Notes under the pieces: generated by a model
Told to the model about the DNA's origin: nothing
The model's database searches: none
Seen by the model: the letters and a program-made list of their open reading frames with translations, nothing else
Assembly: GCA_030248215.1 (NCBI GenBank)
Contig: JASANG010001382.1
Location: 62,001 to 126,000, forward strand
DNA: 64,000 nt
Source of the DNA: Enoplolaimus lenunculus
Lineage: Eukaryota > Nematoda > Enoplea > Enoplida > Thoracostomopsidae
Direction: 5' to 3'
Translations under genes and position numbers: made by a program
Shown: piece by piece, positions 58,188 through 64,000 of the stretch
Position numbering within the stretch: the first letter of the stretch is position 1
Layout of the letters: each line of letters starts with the position of its first letter

Positions 58188-60978
58188 GGCTTAGAACTGC
58201 TTAAACAGCCTTTATCAAGGTATTACGGTGTTACCGCAGTGTTCCACAGTTAAATGTTTATGAGTAATATTCTGCTCTGAGTTGTTTTATACTAAATTAT
58301 TTCATAAACGACACTCAGCGGAAGCCATGCTTAGACCAAGGAGTCAATCATGTGTAGTTGATTAATTATATATACAAATATGAATATAAGAGCAAAAACA
58401 CATGTAATATTTTTATAGTATTATCAGCTAAAATAGACATAGTAGTATATAATTACTGGTTGACAGTATACAATCCGGACAACCCACTTCCAAAATTTTG
58501 CCCAAAGTTTAGTCTCATTTCTTGAATCGAACCTCAGACGTCTTGCACTCGAGTCATACATGCTATCATTACACCACACGGTAGACACAACTTCTTATAT
58601 ACGTAGCTAGTGCAGTACCCCAATTACGACACAGACAAATTTTTTTTGAGAAATTAAAATGTGATCAATAGATCATTTTTTCTTTGTATAGGTCCTAATT
58701 GCATATATGTATATTTAAAATCCGACCGATTTTAGTGTAGACCAGTGCCACATTTGTGCAGCCAAAAAATTTGGTTTTTCCTTGTCGGCTCAAATTTGAG
58801 TTATTGTCAAGATTTTTGACAACATACAAAACGTACAGTTTCTTTACGATTCTAAAATGTATATACCTTAAATACGTACTTAGTTTGAAGCAATTTTGCA
58901 ACAATGTTTAAAACAACAGTTTTAAAATTTGAAAAAAACTGGCACAGGCTTCTGTTTTACCATCATTTATCTCTAACTTAACAGTGTAAACAAGGTATTT
59001 CGCATTTTAGGTTATATATTATTGACAATATTTACGGTTATGTACCAGCGGTAAAATTAGTTGACGTTTGTTTCACATCTGCATTTGGTATAACTTCATT
59101 TTTGATAGCTGATAGGTATTCTGAAACCTGTTGGTTTATGAACGCCAATTATATAGCTAACTGAAACATATGCGACCAACTGTCGAAATTAAGGATTTTG
59201 GAAGCAAATGTCGATTTTTCACGAGATGTAAAACTGGAACCAAATGAACTGATGTTAAAGTGGAACAAAATAAACTGATAAAAAGTAAGTACGTAATAAA
59301 AATAATAACAACGGTTAGGCCTTCTTATGTACACTGTTTAATACCTACGAATATTGTTTTATAAACAGGTGAAAAAGCCAAAATAGTTTTGGTGACAAAA
59401 TCAGGACAGTGAAAGTGTTTTGTACATGCCATTTTTATATAATCGGACGTTGGCAGAAAATTAACTGGATGGGCACAAAAACGTTCACTCGATTAATTCA
59501 TCTCCACTTCCTATCACTGTAAACGTACATGATTATTTGCTACATATGCATTTCGGTTTTTCTTTCTGCAGACTTCAACAAAAACCTTCAATCATAAAAT
59601 TCATTCTGTTTCTGTTTCAACTTTAAAACTAATGCATAAACTTCACAAGCAGCCACCAAACATTCCGATAAAGAGTATGTAATAAACCTTAAATTTGTAT
59701 ATTCACCGAGACCAATTCGATAGGCACAACTTCACCTGAAAGATTTACTTAACGGGTTCGAACAAACAACTGAAACAAATTTCTCAGTTTTAACGAACTG
59801 ATTGGTTCCACTTTGACTCAATAATAGATATAACTAAACTAAGACGAAACTATTTTAATCAAAAGTCTGTTTTGTTAGTAACTTAATTTCAGCCATTGAA
59901 AAAGAAATAGCTAAGTAATTCTACCAAAGCACGTACAAAGCAGAAAACGATACGTTTACTGGAAATCATAAATTTTCAGCCCGTAGCCATAAAGGGGCGA
60001 GCAGGGCTCAGCCACCCGGGAAAAATTTTGGCCCCTCTAGAAAATTTTCAACCTTGCTAGTAAGACCCCTTTACAAGGTGAGTTGGCTGCGGGCATGTAC
60101 GTTTTTGTATAAATTTAAAAGATTGAAATGGTAAAGCTCTCTCAATAGCAAATAAACTGCGCACAAACAAAAAATTCTCCGCCGTTTAATTGAATTTTTG
60201 AAAAGTTTAGGCGTATGAGACGAAGGATTTTGTGCGAGGAGGCACTTGTAGACCCAAGGGTGCACCCTGCCCATTGTTTCCCGAGCAAGCATGAAACTCA
60301 AAATTTTGTATCATGAAGTTTTTACTGAAATTAGCAAGAGAGATTAGACACATACTGTCACCAGAACAATCCATACTATTTCTATCTTTTAAGTTTTAAC
60401 TGTACGTTTTTCACTGCGACAAGGTTTTATATAATATGAACCGCAATATTTAGTGCATTCAAGATTTGAGTCAGCTAGATTTAAGCGCAAAGTTCGCCGT
60501 CTTCATCAGAAAAGACGTCAGAACGATCCCGAGATCTCAACCCAACAAGGTTCCGCACAACACTGTCCCTAACCTGTGACCTGTCGAAACAAGGCCCAAG
60601 AAATATTTTTGACAACACTTTACAGATATTTGGTACAATTAGCAAACAAACACTATTTTAATTTTAACTACCTATTTTGCTTCACCTATAAAGCTCACGG
60701 TTAGGTTGTTTCACCTCCGGTTGCACACTGGCTTTAAGTATGGTTTACATACAGGATTATCAAGATCGCGCTAGAGGCTTTAGGCTTTAGTAATAAAACT
60801 TATACTACTGCGGTACGTGCCTCCTCTATAAATGTGTACCTATACCTAAGCCACAACTTTAAATGTAAGGAGAAATTGTACATGGGCATTGAAAATTGCT
60901 AAAAGGCGAGATTCGTAAAACAGCTAACTGGTAGCCCAATCCAATCTTTGCTACACTATAAAAATAATAGGTTGAGTA
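58188..60978. other. 5' flank of PICALM and intergenic DNA
   Basis: The promoter of the minus-strand clathrin assembly gene should lie just above 58187; no core motif is named. Short frames of 60-76 codons have no recognisable domains. A tRNA-like relic lies at 58512-58586. Confidence 0.5.
58512..58586 (-). repeat. tRNA-like relic
   Basis: On the minus strand, GTGGTGTAATGATAGC (A box) and AGGTTCGATTC (B box) lie at tRNA spacing, and GTCT at one end can pair with AGAC at the other. The anticodon arm does not fold properly, so it is a decayed tRNA or SINE head related to 40875. Confidence 0.5.
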
Positions 60979-61392
60979 CTGTATTGACCCGAATAAGAGG
61001 GTGGGGGTAATAAGAGGGGGTCCCCATTTTGAGTCCAAATCACTTGGAGTCCGTATCTCTATTAATGAGAGTCCGTAAGCGGATAGTTTCTAAACCCTAA
61101 TTAGGGTCCATAAATGTCAATTAACCCTAATTGTAGCACATAAATGACTCCATGACCAAATAATTTGAGTTCGAAACTTTAAAGCGTAGTTAAATTTTGA
61201 AAGTACATTCCTAAAAATACCTTGTTAACACAAGACAAATAAACGTTTAATTGAACGGATAATTGCACTACCGGATATATATCAGAAGCAAGGGGTGGCG
61301 GAGCGTGGTCTAAAAATAAAGTAACAGTCTGTAACCGAATAACAGGGGGTACCCTATAAATATCAGCCCCCTTCTTATTCGGGTCACTACAG
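60979..61392 (+). mobile_element. TA-flanked MITE, GACCCGAATAAGAGG ends
   Basis: The ends CTGTATTGACCCGAATAAGA and TTCTTATTCGGGTCACTACAG are flanked by TA. The interior matches 2747-3185 over most of its length. Confidence 0.75.
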
Positions 61393-61705
61393 TATTTAAA
61401 GACGTCAGGCTAAGGTTTGTCTTTCAGATACTTACATTTAAATATTGTCGCATAATTTAGGTTTGACTTAAGTAAAGTTCTTGAAAGCGTATTAAAAGAA
61501 GACCTTTAGGCTTAGGTTTAGGCACAGACTTGGGCTTAGATGAAGACTTAACCCACAGGTTTGCTCTTAAGCTAACGCTTTATGCCTTTTCTGAAACCTA
61601 TACATATACAGCCACGCCTACACACAAAATAAATTGACTTGAAATGTCAAGATTCCTAGTGTCTTATTAATAACATTAAGCGAAAAGTTTTCAGTTTAGT
61701 ATCTA
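61393..61705. other. Intergenic DNA with a TTAGGC-like remnant
   Basis: GGCTTAGGTTTAGGCACAG near 61508 and following words look like a decayed hexamer core, without recognisable terminal repeats. Confidence 0.45.
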
Positions 61706-61761
61706 TAACCCCTTCTCACATTGAGTTACCTATGGGCAACTCAGCGCAGTGTATATACGTT

Positions 61762-62124
61762 TGTAAGCATGTGAGACATGCTTGTCCGTTATGTGCACAT
61801 GCAATATAGTGCAGTGCACTGTATGTATGCTAGCTGGCAGCATACGGTCGACAAATATAGTCGACGAAAAATGCAGTTGGACAGGCGGGCTGCGTAGCGC
61901 AGTGGTAGAGTGTTCGCTTAAGGATCCATAGGCTAAGAGTTCGATCCTCGCTCTAGCTCGCTTTTCCAGCTGATTGGTAGAAAGGTCTGATGTACTTGGT
62001 TCCTACCTAGAATGACATGGGGGCTACGCCGTGAGCGCAATGGCAAATTGCCGCGCTATGAGCACGCTATCCAGTCGAAAATAGGATGGACGGTCAAGGG
62101 ACGACCTTGTTGAAAATAAGGGCA
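61762..62124 (+). mobile_element. tRNA-derived SINE-like unit, first of a head-to-tail pair
   Basis: It starts TGTAAGCATGTGAGACATGC and contains a tRNA-like stretch with A box (TAGCGCAGTGG) and B box (AGTTCGATCC). Compared with the second unit it has about 108 bp more at its 3' side (from CATGGGGGCTACGCCGTGAG to AAAATAAGGGCA). Confidence 0.7.
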
Positions 62125-62379
62125 TGTAAGCATGTGAGACATGCTTGTCCGTTATGTGCACATGCAATATAATGCAGTGCACTGTATGTATGCTAGCTGG
62201 CAGCATACGGTCGACAAATATAGTCGACGAAAAATGCAGTTGGACAGGCGGGCTGCGTAGCGCAGTGGTAGAGTGTTCGCTTAAGGATCCATAGGCTAAG
62301 AGTTCGATCCTCGCTCTAGCTCGCTTTTCCTGCTGCTTGGTAGAAAGGTCTGATGTTCCGGTTCCTTCCTAGACTGACA
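62125..62379 (+). mobile_element. tRNA-derived SINE-like unit, second of the pair
   Basis: It is almost identical to the first 255 bp of the preceding unit, starting again at TGTAAGCATGTGAGACATGC and ending at TTCCTAGACTGACA. The near-identity over 250 bp points to a recent duplication. Confidence 0.7.
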
Positions 62380-62598
62380 ACGTTAAATAATATATATCGC
62401 ACCGTGTTTAACAATTGCAACACGTATACGTAGTACTAAATCACCACAAGACGTGACAGCCCCCTCAGGCTCGAGCTCAAGCTCCTATAGCTGAGTGGTG
62501 ATGGTATACGCCTCCCACTGCAGTCACTGGAGTTCGAATCCTAGCATAAAAGTAGGTCTCAGGGGAAATAGAAAATATTCATGTGAGAAAGGGTTTAA

Positions 62599-63482
62599 CA
62601 ACTAAGAAACACGTGTTTGAAATGGTTATAAACCATACCAATGTCATATATTCAAGAAATTATTGCTGCCAACTTACAAGGCATAAATTTCTTCCTTCAA
62701 CAAATAAATGTCTCAATGCAAATTTTGTGATTTTTATGTCTGTAAAACAGCTGCTCCGTTTATGTTGTTGAGTTAATATAAATATCCTGATTTCAAGGAT
62801 ATTTCTGGTTGAGCTCAAACTCTACGAGCATAAAAGTTTACGTTTTGGACGGATCTTAGGTTGTAAAAAGTTAAGGTGTTTGGTTGAGCTTATAAGCCCC
62901 AATTTTTAAGTCATTTCTCTGTAGAACAAATTGTCTTGTATTTCAGACATATTTGCCTTATATTTTAGAAATATCTGCGCTTAAATTTCAAAATTTAAGA
63001 TTGAAAATTTTAAAACCTATGTTTCTGAAAAATTCAACAAATGTCTGGAATTGAAGGCATGTTTCGAATCTGTAATTGTCTTTAAATTCAGACAATATTT
63101 CTTGAATAAGACAATTTATTTTGTATCTAGGCCTGTGGTAACTTGGGTTGTTTCAGATATTTTGTTTTGTCTGATTTTATTATTTGACATATCTTTCGAA
63201 TATACTTTGCCAATTTTCATAAAAAGCTTGTAAGGATAACGGTTTGTGCACTGAATTTCGAAATTCAAGTATTTTCACACTCGAAGCGGAATTCAGTTCA
63301 ATTGAACTGACAGCGAATGTTGTCCACAGCGAGAACCGCATCCGCCGTTTGATAAATTAATCTGATGATATCGGTTCCACATTGACGGGCAATCGGTCTG
63401 TAAAAAAGTTTCCAGTTTATATATATATATGTGTGTGTGTCTGTGTGTGAATTACTTTTTGGAACAGCCTAATTTTCTAGTT
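62599..63482. other. Intergenic DNA without a recognised gene
   Basis: AT-rich DNA with an AT/GT microsatellite at about 63418-63448. Frames of about 60 codons have no recognisable domains. Confidence 0.55.
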
Positions 63483-63753
63483 CACTGTAAAAACAGTCTA
63501 CTTAAAATACTTCAGTTACATTTTACTAACTTTTTAAGTAAAGTGTACTCAATATTGAGTAACTCTTTGCTTAAATAATGGAAATAAGTAAAAAAACTAC
63601 CGCTGTAATTTCCTGATTAATAAAGGAAATGTAAAGCTAAAAAATTTTGCGTTTGCTTAAAAGTAAGTAAAACTTTGCCAAGCACCATAGTATGTAAAAC
63701 TGACTCTTAATTCGGCAATAGTTTTACTTAAAATTTCAAGTATATTTTTAGTG
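63483..63753. mobile_element. Possible foldback MITE rich in AAGTAAA words
   Basis: It starts CACTGTAAAAACAGTCTACT and ends CAAGTATATTTTTAGTG, roughly inverted, with ACTTAAAAT and AGTAAAACT words throughout. The ends are less exact than in other families. Directly after it, 63760-63860 holds a TTAGGCTT remnant. Confidence 0.45.
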
Positions 63754-64000
63754 AGTAGTTCTATAAACGATTAGGCTTAGATTTTAGAAAATGGTTTTGG
63801 CTTTTCAGGCTTAGGTTTGCACTTTTTCAACGCTTTCTCTGACTTAGGAATAGGATCTACAGCTATACGACCCTGAATATGAGATATTGGCTGAAAGTTG
63901 ATAGAAACCAATCATCCGGTTAGCCCTTACTTGTAACACTCTATACGCTTCCGGTATGCGTTACAAGTGACTTCCGCTATATCCGTGTTATCAGTATTGA

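Larger units (their letters stand above)
61706..62598 (+). mobile_element. piggyBac-like MITE split by a SINE pair
   Basis: The left end TAACCCCTTCTCACATTGAG and the right end TGTGAGAAAGGGTTTAA belong to one element of the 37375-37645 family. It is interrupted after GTGTATATACGTT by 618 bp of SINE sequence, and resumes at ACGTTAAATAATATATATCG. The repeated ACGTT is the duplication made by the inserted unit. Confidence 0.75.

Noticed and set aside
61888-61960. Tandem functional tRNA genes at about 61888 and 62247
   Set aside because: The A and B boxes match, but the acceptor and anticodon stems do not pair well, and the same sequence recurs as a longer dispersed repeat at 1314-1566.
1-64000. 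Retroviral, LTR or other virus-like elements
   Set aside because: No long terminal repeats, polymerase, capsid or envelope-like frames were recognised anywhere in the window.

Overview
This window looks like nuclear DNA from a non-vertebrate metazoan. The recognisable genes are split by spliceosomal introns with GT..AG borders. The long intergenic stretches are AT-rich and crowded with small non-autonomous transposons and tRNA-derived SINE-like sequences. The species cannot be fixed from the sequence. The divergence of the two conserved proteins and the dense foldback elements would fit a fast-evolving invertebrate such as a tunicate, but that is only a guess. TTAGGC repeats (the telomere repeat of many nematodes) are abundant, but they sit inside transposons, so they say nothing about taxonomy or a chromosome end.

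Three genes are well supported. (1) A minus-strand gene of three coding exons (21747 to 12056) encodes a predicted 2,773-residue low-complexity, Ser/Arg/Gln/Asn/Pro-rich protein of unknown function; one exon alone is 6.3 kb. (2) A plus-strand ATG5 gene (30170-33508, seven exons, 290 residues) encodes the autophagy protein that receives ATG12; its acceptor lysine is present. (3) A minus-strand PICALM/AP180-type clathrin assembly gene (58187 to 43960, 17 exons, 792 residues) has an ANTH domain with the phosphoinositide-binding lysines and a long tail carrying NPF and DPF motifs. A weaker two-exon candidate on the plus strand (36571-37993) would encode a 111-residue protein with one membrane segment near its C-terminus.

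Layout: 1-12.0 kb is transposon-rich DNA without a gene; 12.1-21.7 kb is the giant gene; 21.7-30.2 kb is transposon-rich; 30.2-33.5 kb is ATG5; 33.5-43.9 kb is transposon-rich with the small candidate gene; 44.0-58.2 kb is PICALM/AP180; 58.2-64.0 kb is transposon-rich.

The repeats fall into about eight families, and several have clear target-site duplications. Two related hAT-like families start with GGCC(A/C)ATGT, make 8-bp duplications and carry TTAGGC arrays as their cores. A further hAT-like family starts CAGGGTGCAACCGG and another starts CAGTGGCGGATCC; both have copies with perfect 8-bp duplications. There is a near-palindromic family flanked by TA, a family flanked by TA that starts CNGTANTGACCCGAATAAG, a TTAA-flanked piggyBac-like family with tRNA-type A and B boxes inside it, and several foldback elements seen once. 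No transposase gene, LTR element or other virus-like element was recognised. The genes show no sign of working together; ATG5 and PICALM both act in membrane traffic (PICALM is known to influence autophagy in vertebrates), but their proximity here is not evidence of joint regulation.
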